Notes: a model not told the origin generated them from the letters alone. A stretch of DNA of 64,000 nt from Mangifera indica (GCF_011075055.1 NC_058153.1:4154001-4218000), one strand, 5' to 3'; counted from the first letter of the stretch, positions 49,138 to 62,678 are shown. Numbers and translations are program-made.

Positions 49138-52100
49138 TTATTCATTTGATTCTGCTGGTACATTTTGATTTCTCAATGTCGAAATCTTCTTCTGCAAATC
49201 GAGATTTGACATCCGCTCCATCTCCAATGCACGCTCAAGCTTTTTAATAAAAGAAATATGCGGTTGCTTTAGGATAACCAAAACTAAAGTCGTCTACATT
49301 TGAATATTGAACTATTAATGTAACATAAACAATAATAGTACCTTAGCCGCTCTTGTGCTCCATTCTCCTAAAATTGCTCTCAGCCTTTCATTCTCTTCCA
49401 CATACTGAATACAAGTATGAATGAAACAATCCCATCACAGATTCTTCCATGAAATAAATATTGGATTCATGAAACATGTCATATAATTCCTTTGTCTTCA
49501 GCAGTTTCAAGTAACTACCATCCTAATTTTCTGCTGAAATGACTAACTTCATTTTAAACTTGGAGCTTGAGAGGAGCTAATCTCATAGCTTTATCAGGTT
49601 CAGAAGATAAATTACTTAGGTTAATTGGCTTAGCTCAAGCAAGCCAACTAGGAGGTCTATGTTAAAGGCATTCTCTAAAACTTCGTAAGTTGGCAATGCT
49701 GCAATGGGATGTACGACAGAATGAAACAATTAAATAAATTTTTAAGTATTCAATGCATAAAAATGGTCTCCATGTCTTTAGGGAAAGCTTCCTATAGCTA
49801 CTATTTGTTCATTGTATCTATCTTTTCTAGGTTTACCTACAACTAGGATTGTAAAAAAGTAGTGCAATAGTTTAGATTAGGTATGACACAGAAATACCAT
49901 AGGACATACCTGATCATTGGTATTCCGAACTCGTTGCACCTCTAATTCCCTCTCAGCTATCAAAGATCGAGCGAGCCTTAATTCAGATAGCTGTTGATTC
50001 ACCTGCAATATAAATAATGACAACAACTTCTGATGATTTAATATCAAAATTTTGAAGTCCATCCCATTATTTTTCTTATGTTTTGACATGAAATTAAAAT
50101 AAATTTAGCTAAATTCTTTTCTTATATGGAAACAAGGACAATCTATTGCAATATACTAATAAATAACCATTACCTCAGCAGAAAGTGTCCGTAATTCCTG
50201 ATCACGAGCTGCTAACAGATGAGCAAGATCAACCTGGAAAAAGAGCCATTCATAACCTTTCTGTGAGCAGTTATTTCAAAATTATTATAATATTACAAAC
50301 AGAATCAGTATCCCTTTAAAGCTCCTGATCCAAAATGAAGAAATGCAAAAGTGGTAGTTCTCTCTGAGACTTCAGAAATCCATAAAGAAATTGTTGTGAC
50401 AAATATTTGAAATGATTCGGATGGCTAAATTTTCTTAAAGTTGAACCTGCTGAGCCATTCAATATATATTTGTTCAGGCTATTTTGAGTATGCAACAGTT
50501 GGCTGGTATTTTCATTTAAATCATCTCAGTAGATACAGTTAACTTCCTATTCAACATTTTTCTAAAAATAAATGAAGATTAGTCTAGTCACAGTGATTAT
50601 CACCTGAGGCGTGCTCCCATCATCAGTGCGTTCATATTTGCTTAAGCACTCTTGCAAACGAAGGATCTGCATTAAAAATACCTTATTTTCAATTTCTTAA
50701 TAGATATAAATATTATTATACTAATATCAAGGAATTAACTGATCATGCAAATTAGTGCAGCTTATTGGACACACATTTCAGTGACAAAACCAATTGGTTT
50801 GAGTCAAGAACCGTGAGGAACTGTGGATTATAAAATGGAGTGAGGTACAACCATTACAAATGATGTGATTTAACCATAATATACCTCCTCACTCAAAAAA
50901 TGAAGGTTCTCGCGCTGATATTGCAACAAAGCCATATGCTGATCAGATAGTCGACCACCGTCATGATACCTGTTGAACCAAAAAGTTATCGATGCAGAGC
51001 ATTATGTGTTGCATTATATATAGAATGCTAGATTTAAAAAGCTTTCTTTGAGTACCTCAAACCTTCCAAAGAACTGGATGGTTGAAGGGGAGAATACAAT
51101 GACTTCAAAACATCAGGCTGAGAATTCAATGAATTATACTGATGGACATAACCTGCAGTCACCAATATATATACATTAATGTGTTGCAGAAAAATTACAG
51201 TGGAATATATATTATCCAATAGCAAGTTAATTTATGAGCTAAAATTGTGCTTATAGATTATGGATAGAGCTCTAGATTGGACAATGCATCAAAGATCTCA
51301 AAATCATCTATGATACAGCAACGGATGATCCCTTGTGCAAAAATAAACAAGAAGACTCGTCTTCAAAAAGCATGATCTTTAATTTTTCAAAGCTATGTTA
51401 TCAGGAAATCTTAAATAAGAATACATAACTATTAGATCAACAGGAGCCAGAAGGTTGAAGATGTGTTATTAACATGTTTTAAATTGGTGTGACAAATAAT
51501 CTGCAAAAGGAAAAATCCGAAGTCAACCAGAGCAACCCAACACATTCTATAAAGACTAGATAAATCATTATGTGCAGTGGCCTCCAACCTTGGATATTAA
51601 CGAGGGTCTCACAAACAGAAAATCAAGAAAAGCTGGAGGTTCAGAAAGCAGAGAATCAATGACAAACCACCTACTTAATCACAACCATTCCAGTACTTGA
51701 AAAAAGAAAACATAAAGCCCACACCAAAACTATTTGAAAAAGAATCAGAATGCATAAAAACTTTGGATCCTTAAGAAATTGAAACTTCTTCAGTAGTCCA
51801 ACCAAATTAAAAAATTATCAATAGGGAGAAAAAGTGCGATTAAGAAAAACTAGGAGGTAAACAATGCCTGTGTTATTGGCCTTAAAAGAATATTACCACA
51901 TACAGTTAATTTATATAGATGTTTTCAATTCATTCACTACCATGAAATTCACCAATTTAACTCAAATTTTCACATGTATTAAAACTCACCAATATAGACA
52001 CTCATAAAAGAAGCAGCACATATTGCTTCGATCAACATAATTATCCTGCAGATGAAATGAGTGCACTGAGATATAGTCAACAATCCATAGTTTCACAAAG

Positions 52101-55100
52101 CAACAACTGTATTTCAGCGTGCACCTAAAAAGGCAAAATCTATCTTCTAATTTTGATTTAGCCCACAAGGAATATATACACAACAATTTGGAACAGTTGT
52201 TACTACACATTGTATCCAATGTTATAATCAAATTTTGATAATGATACTGAAAAATAGAAAAAAAAATCCAGGATATGATAGCTTATACATCTATCCGAGA
52301 AAGAAAAAGAAAATCATATGGAAGATAGAATAACCAAGTTAGTATTTAAAAATATTCTTCTATAAGTCTGTCTATTAGAAAAAGAAATTGGCACATGGAA
52401 TGATAAAAGTGCTTAAGTGCTGACATATGATCCCTGCAGTTAGGTTTACGCTAATTTTTTGAATGAATTGTAACAACACTGACTTAACTAATCCACACGT
52501 AACAGAGAAGGTTTATATACACCCACATTCCAGCTTTACTAATTTCTGCTGGAAGCAGAAACATATGACTTCAGAACCCATTTTATAATGAGAGAGAAAA
52601 CATGACAAGAGGAAACCATACAAACCTAACCAGCACCTTGATCTGAGTTCAAAATCAAGTGAAAGTAGCACAATATGCTACATATTTGCATTGTCTATCA
52701 AAGTAACATTTTCTATTTTCCAGAGTTTGTTATATCTCAATAATTTACATGAAAGCATAAGAAGCCAATAGTTTGTAGCTAAAGTGCACCTGATCTTTCC
52801 CCTTTTGACACAGTATGATAAGATTTCCATTAATATAAAATGATATAATGACATGAGATAGCACATGGTAGCATATTTTTCAACTGTATGACTGAGATTT
52901 CATTTGCAGATATTTTTGTAAACAACAGAAAGAAACGTAAAATCATAAACACAAAACGCCAAGATGCTTTATATTCTAGCAAGGTGGGACAAGCACCTCA
53001 GTAAAGTAGAAATAGAAAGAATACTGATGTGTGGTCTCCAAACCATGACAAGTAGCATTGCAGCAGTTCCTACCATGAATAGAAAATCATTCAATACAAC
53101 AAAAACAACAACATATATGATTTCAAAGATAAATAACTGCATTTGAAATGCATTGAACTGCAATTGAGCTGTTAAAACTTTTAAATATATACTGAACATG
53201 GCTGATATTGTTATTATCTTGTTCAATTATCTTTTAAAAACTTTTAAAGTGGAATATATATTTAGGTTACTGTGAAAAAAAAAAAAAACAAACTAATAAG
53301 TACATACCATATGCAGTAATGGCAAATGGTAGGCGAACAATATGTTTCAACTTCTGACTGAAACTATAATAACCCTGCAAAACACATTCATTTGAGAGCT
53401 CCAAATTAAACATTGTCATGTATGAAACCGCTTAATTTGACATCAATACCACAACACAGAAACATCACTGGACCTCTCCAGCCAGATTCCTGAGACAATC
53501 ATGACTCCATCTCAAAAAGGGAATAAATGGATTGTGGGCATGGATTTACATAAGGTGACATTACCATGTCTAAAAGGCACGATTTTATCCAACATAATTT
53601 ATGCCTTAGCTCAAAGAACATTTCATTTTCAAGAAGAGCAGACAGTAGATATTTTGATACAATAAGGCCTAGTATCCAGAATAAACCAATTTCAGGGAAA
53701 CTCTAAAAGAACTTACACATTGAAGTTAAAAGAACTTCTCTGTTTTCTAATGTGTTTGTGCAGCAATGGATGGATAGAAATATAGAGAGAAAACCACTTC
53801 GATAAATAAACATTTAAAGAAGTAAATCAATCAGTGTCACCTGTAAGCGTATTTTCTGCACTTGATAAACGAAATACTGTTGAAACATGCCTGAGACAGG
53901 AAAAAATTAAAAGTTAATCATAATAAATCTCCCAAAATAGCAGTATGGAAAGGTATCTATTGAAGATACAATAGCACATAGATGTAAGCAAATGATGTGA
54001 AACTAAGCTCAGACTAGTGGGGAGTTAATCAATAAACTAATGATGATCACAATGGAAGTAAATACATTCTATGTTCTCAAAAGTTCAATTGTACAAATTA
54101 GATTATGAAAAAATGCTATGCCTCTAGCACAATTCAAATGTACTGAGGTTATCAACTGATAAGACAATTAGTTTAAATCGCATAGAAGGGTTTTAATCTC
54201 CTCATTTTAAAGTTCATAATCCATATCCTACAAGTGAATAATTAACTCCACACTTTTAATTTCTGGTACATGAAGGATCATTTGGACCCACATGTAATTA
54301 AATACTCTTCTCTCCCTCCAAAAAGCACACACACATTTGAGTAATTACTTTGACAGCCAATGATGATGATGATAATGATAATGATCAGGATGATGTGGGT
54401 TACAGATGCACAGCATGTGGTTTAACCCTCTATCCTCTGTCATTCCACAAGAATAATTCAGGTATTTGGGTTTTATCTTAATGAAAGATTATCTTGTCCA
54501 TCCCAGATTATCTTGAATAACACACTCTTCAGAAATGCAGATCCATAATTTAGAAAGATGTAATCCAATTAAGGAAAGCTATAGTGAAAAACCTGTGACT
54601 ACCAAAAGAATAACATCACAACTGCAAAGCAATGGCGGGATCAATCTTTTTATAGGCTGAAATATCCATGGAGCTCCTGCAGCCAAAACACCGTAACCTG
54701 TCTAAAATCAAAGAACAATCAGCGCTTAACTCCTTTTTTCAACGAGTAAAGTAACATGAATATGAACTTCAGCTTACCAATACGAAAACGTATAAAATAC
54801 TCCCAAAAAGACTCCTAGATTTCCGGTGACCAAACAAAGGAGCTTCGTGTAGTATATCCAGAAACCTAGAATGGAAGAATAGTCAATTTAAAAACCAAAC
54901 CGTTTTCCTATAAACTGGATCATGTACAGCATAAAAGGAAACAACTCAACTGCTTAAGCAGAATAATTAAACAAATTAAAAAAATCAGTGATCAAATTTT
55001 TAATTTAAAAAAAAAAACATTGATGAGGAAAAGCAAGTGAAGATTGTGAATTTTAAGAGAAAGTGTCAAGTGGAAGATCGGACACTTACATAGCATTATC

Positions 55101-55145
55101 TTCAGGAGAAGTCAGAGAAGAAGAAGCGTGTCTCTCCGCTGACAT
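49138..55145 (-). CDS. FIP1: FIP1-like (FRIGIDA-interacting protein 1-like) membrane/coiled-coil protein
   Basis: In Arabidopsis FIP1 was named from a two-hybrid interaction with the flowering regulator FRIGIDA; its own biochemistry is unclear. Fourteen exons join in frame: 55145-55090, 54865-54778, 54701-54593, 53890-53841, 53374-53308, 53069-52997, 52045-51990, 51152-51056, 50969-50885, 50666-50604, 50233-50174, 50002-49910, 49404-49342, 49239-49138; 353 residues. It starts MSAERHASSSLTSPEDNAMF, then FLDILHEAPLFGHRK. Four hydrophobic segments follow: around LFGSILYVFVLTGYGVLA, LLCSCDVILLVV, ITAYGTAAMLLVMVW and MLIEAICAASFMSVYIG. After YVHQYNSLNSQPDVLKSLYS comes a long coiled coil (QQMALL-like QHMALLQYQRENLHFLSEE to LERALEMERMSNLDLQKKI), ending NVPAESNE. 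All introns are GT-AG. Length and motifs agree with my recollection of At2g06005; the identification rests on memory. Confidence 0.85.
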
Positions 55146-56167
55146 CTTCTAAGCCAATTTCGTTTCTCGTCAGTCTCTTTTGTGAATTGCTTTGAAATGA
55201 AGAATTGGAATCAGATGTAGACTGGAGAGTGGAGAGAAGGTTTAATTGCTGGCTTTGCAGAGCCCCTTGTTAAACTGTTACTTAGCATGATGTATAAACA
55301 TAAATATTATTTATATATATACTTACATAAGTATATATATATATATTTAAAAAAATAGAGCTGAGCTGACGCCACTCGGTTTTCTTGGCTGGCTCCTGCC
55401 TCGGCTCGGCTGACGCTTGACCCAAAAATTGTTAAGGTGACCCAAAAAGTAATTCACGCCAACGGACTAAATTTTTACTTTCTACGTACTTAAAATAATA
55501 ATAATAAAAAAAAGCCAAAACACTTATCCCCACTCAAGGTTTAGTGTAAATTCAAATTCAAATAAATTAACTTTTAAAAACTCAAATATTTATTTATTTA
55601 TTAAATTTTATTGTTATTATCAAAGTTAAAATTATTATTTAACAAAAAATATTTAAAAAATCTAAAATTTTATCATTTTTTCTCACAAGTCTAAATATTT
55701 AACAAATTTTCCGTACTCAAAGTTTGAAAAATAAAAATTTTTTCTTTAAGGTTTTTCCAGCCTCCACAATGATGGTTATGTTCTCTCTTCCTCTCGGCTT
55801 CTCTCTCCAACCTAGTTCATCTCTAACCATTATTGGTCGACAAAGACATTTCTCTCCCAACAAAGACAATGAAAACGCTTTACTTAACCTGAAAATGAAC
55901 TACATAATAAAAGATTAACACCTCTTGGCCAACAAAATTTAAAGAATATGGCAAGAAAACTAACTATTCGTCATTTACATATGGTTAACACAAATTTTAA
56001 CTTGGATCCGAATTAGTTTGATATGTGCTATAAGTTAAACTCAAGTTAATTCAAATCAAATATAAATATAATATTATCGATGTTTTTACCCCTCTTATTA
56101 AAATTAATTTAATAGGAACCTTTTATCCCTTTTTTAAACAAAAAGCAAAACTTCATCATTTTTTTTA
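55146..56167. other. FIP1-like promoter and a half MITE
   Basis: Bases 55146-55480 are the FIP1-like promoter, with a CT-rich leader just above the start codon. From 55514 the sequence GCCAAAACACTTATCCCCAC resembles the left end of the Mutator-type MITEs. It continues through a pyrimidine-rich block (55740-55860) like that in the element at 56168. No right end was found, so it is at best a solo half-element. No gene. Confidence 0.45.
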
Positions 56168-56755
56168 GGCCAAATGACTATTTCCCACCCAAGGGTTGGT
56201 GTAAACTCAATTTCTTATTCATTAACTATTAAAAATCTAAATACCTATCGGTCTATTAAATTTCATTGTTATTGTTAAAGGTAAAATTATCATTTATTAA
56301 AATATTTAAAAAATTATTACATTTTCTATCCCCGTCAAGTTAAAAACTCTAATAAATTTCTCTTCACCCAATGTTTGAAAAATTAACATTTTGTTCTAGG
56401 GTTTTTCCAACCACCATTGTCGGTGGTAGAAGACAGTGACAATTGCATTCTTTTTCCCTCTCGATTTCTCTCTCAATTGTGCTCTATTTTTAATTATCAT
56501 CAACCGACAAAACTGATTAATAAAGACAAATCATTGTCTCCAGACGAAGGCGTTATTGGTCTAGAGATGAAAAATGATTTTTGTTAGCCGGTTTTCTCAA
56601 TCAGTGATGACCAAAAATGGAGAGGGACTAGGGATGACAATTTGGGCCCGATTTTAGGGGCCTCGACTCTAACGGGGAGGAGATTCCTCAATTAAAATGA
56701 GGAAAAGGGTGGGAATGGAGACGAAAAAAATCCCCGTAATCGGGGAAGAGTCGGG

Positions 56756-56873
56756 GACAGGGATACATACGTCCCCGACCCTCCCCTCCCCTCCCCGCCC
56801 CGCCCCACCCCGACCCACCCCTCCCCCTCCCTACACTACCCCCCTACCCCTACCCCTACCCCTACCCCTAATA
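56756..56873. repeat. C-rich subterminal tract with (CCCCTA)n hexamers
   Basis: A strongly C-rich strand: CCTCCCCTCCCCGCCCCGCC, followed by about five CCCCTA hexamers ending at 56871. It resembles, but is not, the plant telomere repeat CCCTAAA. It belongs to the left subterminal region of the hAT element. It may form i-motif or G-quadruplex structures. The proline-rich open frame across it is an artefact. Confidence 0.8.
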
Positions 56874-58082
56874 TATTAATATATTTACTAAAAACTATAA
56901 CCTTAATAATTTTTATTACAAAATTGTCACCTATATTTTAACCCTAAATCTCCTTTTCCTTCAATTTTTCACTCCACAACCACACACTCCCTCTCCCAAC
57001 CAAAGCTTCCATTTTTCATTCCACAGCCGCACACTCCCTCTCCCAGCCAAAGCTTCCATTTTTCTCTCCACAGCCACACACTCCCTCTCCTAGCCAAAGC
57101 TAAAACAAAGCATAGACTAAAATTTCTCAATATTAAGATAAAATTTTCAAACCCTAAGTTGTATTTCTTTTACGTTTATTCGAATTCAAAATTCACATCA
57201 AAGTAACAGAAACAATCTAAATTTTCAATTCTTATTAAATTTTCTTTTTCCTTTTATTCCTTTTTTGTTTCGTTTCTGTGGAAATTGTTTGAATTTTGTG
57301 TTGTTTTACAGAGAATTGGATGAATCTGAAATGAATGTGAAGTGTTTTGCTATTTTTCTTTATTCGCTTTAGAGTTGTTGTTTGGTTTGTTTGGTTTATT
57401 TGGTTTTTCATGATTTTGACTATTTAATTGAAGTCAAATTCGAGGCTTTGTATTGTATTGCTTGACTTCATTGATTTTCGTGTATTATTTGAAGTGATTG
57501 ACTAATTAATATTAATCCTTGGTATTAATTAACATGGGCTTAATTCATCATATCATCAATTTATGCCTGGATCTGGTTGGGAATCATCTGTCAATTTTTG
57601 GGTCACTATTACAAACTGGTATTTGTGTGCTTTCCAGATGGATATGAGCCTAAGTTTTGCCAAGAATTTTAGTAGGCTTGAACACATATTCATTTCACAA
57701 CATAAATCAATCTTTTAGGCTAGTCTACAGTGGTTTAATATTGGCAGTGTAGTTGTGTGAATTAAACCAGTTGAAGGAGGGAGATACTAGAGAATTTTTT
57801 TATGTTTGGCCTGGTTATTGTGCAACTACACGACATAAATATTATTCTTCAAGTCTGATGTTTACTTGTTTTTGAAAATTAAATGAATAATTGGTCAAAA
57901 TCTACATTTGGGTATTCTAAAGTTTGTAACTATTACATTCTAGTTTGATAAAGACGCTTTATTAAATTTTTTGAACTTAGTTTTAGTATAAGTAAAGTTT
58001 ATTGATTGTGATTCGCATTTTCGGTTTTAATATTTATGTTCTATATTAACTTGTATTCTAAATTTTGGACTATTTGATAGGA

Positions 58083-60441
58083 ATGTCTGCTGAAAACTCT
58101 TTGGTTAATTAAAAAAAAAACATTGAAGATGTTAACATGCAAAATTCTCAATCCTTTAAAAAACTAACATCTTCTGAAAATGGTCCTCATACTGCAACTC
58201 TGGTAAGAAGTAATCAAATGCAATTGTCTGTTGATGAAAGTAACAAATCAAGTCAGGAGTTGGATAGTCCTTATTCAAGCCCTCTTCAAAATGCACCTGT
58301 AACACCCCAGGTCCAATAGCCCAGCCCACTGTTAAGATATTGTCCACTTTGGACAAACAGTCCATCATGGGTTTGCTTCTGGGCTTTGCAACCCAAAACG
58401 CGTCTTAACAGTTAAGGAGCTCACATGCTATTTAACCAATCCAATTCTCTCACCACTAACCAATGTGGGATCCATAGACAGAGCACACACAGACCCAACA
58501 TCTCTCCCGTGCTTGTCGATGTGGGATTCGTCTAGGGGTATCACATACACCCCCCCTTACGGGATTCAGCGTTCTCGCTGAGGTTTGCCCCACCATCGTT
58601 CAAGAGAACACGCGAAGTTGCTCTGATACCATTTGTAACACCCCAGGTCCAATAGCGCGGCCCACTGTTAAGATATTGTCCACTTTGGACAAACAGTCCA
58701 TCATGGGTTTGTTTTTGGGCTTTGCAACCCAATACGCGTCTTAACAGTTAAGGAGCTCACAGGCTATTTAACCAATCCAATTCTCCAACCACTAACCAAT
58801 GTGAGATCCATAGACAGAGCACACACAGACCCAACATCTCTCTCGTGCTTTGTCGATGTGGGATTCGCTAGGGGTATCACAGCACCTGATAACTCTCTTA
58901 TTACTGATCCTACTGGAAGGTGTAAATCAATTGTATGACAACATTTCAAGAAAGTAAAAGTTGATGGAAAAGACAAGGCGGAGTGTAACTATTGCCACAA
59001 ACAATTGGTTAGTGGGGGAAATAATGACACTAGACATTTATATGATCATCATAAAATTTGTCTAAAAAGAAAATACCATGATGTATCACAGAAGTTGCTT
59101 GTAGGATCCCATAAAGAGAATAATAAGTTGACATTATTCACTTATCAATTTGATCAAGAGATAGGTAAAAAAAACCTTATAAATATGATTAAACTGTATG
59201 AATATCTTTTAAGCATAGTAGATCATTGTGGGTTTAGGACATAATGACTGTGGACAATTGTTCCACTAATGATGCAATTATTAATGATATATTGAATAAA
59301 TTGTCACGTTCATCACTTATGTTTTATGGTTCATTGTTTCATATGCGTTGTTGTGCTCATATTCTCAATTTAATTGTTCAAGATGGTTTATCTGTAATTA
59401 GTGATGAAATTGCAAAGATTCGAGAGAGTGTTTCCTTTTAGAGAGCATCACCTAAAAGGGAGCAAAAATTTGATGAAACAGTCAATTAGTTGGGCATTCA
59501 AAATACAAAGAAGTTGTCTCTTGATTGTAAGATCTGTTGGAACTCAACTTATCTTATGCTTAATACTGCTTTGATTTACAAAGAAGTTTTTTGTCGGTTA
59601 AAGCTTTGTGAGCCACAATATAAATGTTTACCAACGGAGAAAGATTGGGATTTGGCACAAGATATTTGTGGAAAATTTGAAGTATTTTACAATGTCAGTC
59701 TACTATTCTCTGGTACTAAATTTTCAACTGCAAATAAATATTTTCCTAAAATTTGTCAAATCAAAATTCATTTGACAAAATGTTTTATGTGTGAAAATGT
59801 CATGATAAAGAAGATGATTGTACGAATGATTGAAAAATTTAATAAGTATTGAAGTGTGATTCATGGTGTTATGGGGGTGACCATTGTTTTATACCCTAGA
59901 TTCAAAATGAAATTATTAGATTATTCATTTCCTTTGATATATGGAGATGATGGCAAAGATAATAATTAGAATTCAATAATTTTGTCATGATTTGCTTTAT
60001 GAATATCAACCAGAGCATGGAAGTAGTACAAGTCAAACTTTGTTTGTTTCATCTTCTTCTTAATCTAGTTTTTGTGGTGATGAAGAGTATCTAGCAGATT
60101 TTGATATGTTTATTGAACAAGAATCAAGTAATATCTTGAGAAAGTCAGAACTAGAATGTTATTTAGAGGAACAACTTTTACCTAGGAGTCCAGACTTTGA
60201 TATATTGACTTGGTGGAAGTTAACTTGGCCTAACTATCCAACCTTGCAGAGGATTGCTCGAGATATTCTTGCTATTCTAGTCTCTACTGTTGCTTCTGAG
60301 TTTGCTTTTAGCACTGCTGGAAAGGTAATAAGTCCATATTGCAATAGACTTTATTTAAGTACATTGGAGGCATTGATGTGTTCTCAAAATTGGTTATGGG
60401 TTGACTTAAAAGATAATAAAATGAATTTTTATCAACTTTAA
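58083..60441 (+). pseudogene. hAT transposase pseudogene (BED finger and C-terminal dimerisation region)
   Basis: A frame beginning MSAENSLVN meets a stop within ten codons. After the TRIM insertion it continues DNSLITDPTGR and a BED-type zinc finger (VKVDGKDKAECNYCHKQL ... TRHLYDHHKIC: two Cys, two His). Then come TVDNCSTNDAIINDILNKLS and MRCCAHILNLIVQDGLSVI (59244-59441, the RNase-H-like core's CAAHILNL motif). LDCKICWNSTYLMLNTALIY follows at 59520-59580. Finally the hAT dimerisation region reads LTWWKLTWPNYPTLQRIARD, ILVSTVASEFAFSTAGKVIS, LEALMCSQNWLW (60200-60410). Stops and frame changes separate the parts, and several hundred residues expected between finger and core are missing. Not functional. 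Confidence 0.85.
58298..58881 (-). mobile_element. Complete TRIM retrotransposon, minus orientation
   Basis: Two 248-bp long terminal repeats (58298-58545 and 58634-58881) flank an 88-bp interior. On the minus strand each LTR begins TGTGATACCCC and ends GGGGTGTTACA (TG...CA). Two bases inside the 5' LTR (58634-58881) lies the primer binding site TGGTATCAGAGC (58620-58631), complementary to the 3' end of initiator methionine tRNA. A G-rich polypurine tract (AAGGGGGGGTG) precedes the 3' LTR. The flanking 5-bp duplication GCACC is exact (58293-58297 and 58882-58886). There is no coding capacity, as expected for a TRIM. The LTRs differ at only a few positions by eye, suggesting a fairly recent insertion. 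Confidence 0.95.
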
Positions 60442-61295
60442 TATAAAGTTACTAATTATTAGATTTTGTCTTTGATTTTTTTTATTTTCTTGAAAGGTGA
60501 AGAGTCTTGTTTGACAATCTACGACGATAATGATTCAGAAGATAGTAAGTATTTTTCATTAATCTCTAAAATATTGTTTTTTAAAATATTGTAAGAACTT
60601 ATTACCTATTTTTTTACATATGTTGTAGTTGATAATTGATGACATAGATTTGAGTTTCACTGTCCAACCTTGATGTTTGGCATGTAAGTGGATTTTGATT
60701 TTCTAGTATATTTTAATTAGTTTAATATTTTTAATTACAAATTCATTAGTATTTCTTATATAAGTTACTTTTAAATTAATTTTGCTTTTAAAATTGATTA
60801 TTGCAGGTTAGTTTTTAAAATGTTGTTTTGTATCAATATGAAGAATTAATGATGATATCAACATGAAGAGTTACTAATGAAGAGATTGATTATTGCATAT
60901 TGTTAAATTTTGTAAAAACTTTGTATTTGAACTAAAATAACAATGAATATTTTGTAGCTCTTGTACCAAGTGATATTTTGAAAAAGTATGATTTATTTTA
61001 TTTATTGAAATACAGGAAAGAATTAAAATTTGTATTTACGGGGAGGGGATAGGGACAGGATTTTTTCCTGCGGGGATTGGGAGAGGATGGAGAGAGGATT
61101 TTTCTTCGAGGGGAGGGGACAGAGATTGATATACCCTACAGGAATGAGGATGAGGACTGAGATTGATATCCCCGACCCGCCCCACCCCGTTGTCATCCCT
61201 AAGAGGAACTGAGAGAGCATTTTCGATAGTTAGCCATGAAAAATGGGATTTGCACCAAACCTTGCGTGGAAAATAGTCATTTGACCTTTTTTTTC

Positions 61296-62678
61296 ATTTA
61301 TTTTCCATCGTGTTTCATCCATTTCCTTCTTGACGAAAACAATGCAACAGCCCAGTAGAAATTTCTTCGTACTACCTACCAGAGAGAGACAGGACAAAGT
61401 CGTGCTTCTTTCAGACTCATGACTCTGGCTATGGTATGATACTTTTATCGGAAAGCCTAGAGAAAAGCCAAGTCTATCTTCTACCGACTGCCATGTAAGG
61501 GACTTGTGGTGCGGTGGTTGCGAGGTCTCCATGCAATAAATGTTATGGTTTTAGGTCCAAAATGATTTGCTCTTCTCAGTAAACACATACATAAAAAGTA
61601 TAAAAACAAATCAAATGAATAAACTAAATAAGAATTTCATTACAAAAAAAAAGATGTTTATACATCAAAATTACATGATGAAGCTTGCTCCCATCATAAT
61701 TATTACATCATGGCACCCTCACGTCCACGTCACATGATCTTAAAGCTTCCATGGTGTCAAACCTTTTATCAAATGTTTAATGATCACCAATTCAATACTA
61801 ACTTTTTCAATGACGATTTTATTTTCTCGAACACCTTCCCTTTCATCTAGTACTTAGACTCGATGTGTTTATATCAACTTTAACTTTCATTATTTTTAAC
61901 CCAAAAAACAACAATAAAATTGCCACAATAAATTTTTCATGATTTAATGATAAAATTCATAATTGAAAAGCCAAATATGAGACACTTGAACTGTATATGA
62001 TGTGATGTAGATTTAAATCAGAAGATAAACTCAATTTTAATGATAGATATAACAATTAATGATTAGTTGACACTCCTTTATGATACATCTCTGTTATTAA
62101 AGTAAAAAATGTATCCAAAAGTTGGAATTCTTGAATGGGTAAAGGACTATTTTCTATCCAAATTTTAACTCAATTTAAAAAATATATCTATGATAGATAA
62201 AAAAACTCAAACATCCATCCATTTTTAAACTGTCGTTAAGTTTTCTGTTAAATACAATAGTAAAACCGTTATTTAATAATAATATTAAAAAAAATATATA
62301 ATTTTATCTCATTTTTCTCATCAGATTTTAAAAATTAACATTTAACCATTCTCCCTAAATTTTGAAAGTAGCTCCTCTTCTACCCCTCCAAATCCCTAAT
62401 TTTTTCTTCACTCCTTCCTACAACCACTGCAGACGGACGTGGATGAGAAACTGTCCTTTTCCCTCCTTGAACTGATACAACCAATAAAATCCAAATCTAA
62501 GTAACTAATTACCTCCAAAATATTAGTTTGCCCGTACATAAACATACCATATTTAATTACTCGAAGATACCGTATCAATTTCTTTGAAATTCTTCCGTAG
62601 TTTATACTTTACACTTAGGTTGCTCTGATATCTCATCAACATTTTAACAACAATCGCAATGCCAGACATCGTGCAAAC
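61296..62678. other. Intergenic
   Basis: No supported gene. The segment around 62135-62430 (GTAAAGGACTATTTTCTATC, then AAACTGTCGTTAAGTTTTCT, later CCCTAAATTTTGAAAG) follows the internal order of the Mutator-type MITE left half and is probably another decayed half copy. A minus-strand open frame at 61230-61532 shows no recognisable protein. Confidence 0.45.

Larger units (their letters stand above)
56629..61201 (+). mobile_element. hAT transposon, 4.57 kb, degenerate
   Basis: The inverted ends TAGGGATGACAA and TTGTCATCCCTA are flanked by an 8-bp duplication with one mismatch, AGAGGGAC (56621-56628) and AGAGGAAC (61202-61209). Subterminal regions at both ends are unusually GC-rich (runs of CCCC/GGGG), as is common in this hAT type. 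It carries a disrupted transposase in the same orientation, and a TRIM retrotransposon (58298-58881) inserted into the transposase reading frame. A 198-bp MITE at 27530 shares its right terminus. Confidence 0.9.
56168..61286. mobile_element. Mutator-type MITE (copy D) split by a hAT insertion
   Basis: The left end GGCCAAATGACTATTTCCCA is complemented by the right end GGAAAATAGTCATTTGACC. The flanks are runs of eight T plus one base (56159-56167 ending A; 61287-61295 ending C), compatible with a 9-bp duplication but weak because of low complexity. Only about 460 bp on the left and 85 bp on the right belong to this element. The rest is the hAT insertion at 56629-61201, so the original MITE was roughly 0.55 kb. 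Confidence 0.75.

Noticed and set aside
56836..56873. Interstitial telomere repeat
   Set aside because: The unit is CCCCTA, not the plant CCCTAAA, the run is only about five units, and it sits inside a hAT terminus.
56697..56879. Proline-rich 60-codon frame
   Set aside because: It is the C-rich subterminal region of the hAT element, with no protein signal.
58137..58319. 60-codon protein ending APVTPQVQ
   Set aside because: It is the N-terminal hAT transposase frame reading into the TRIM LTR. The last residues are encoded by the retrotransposon.
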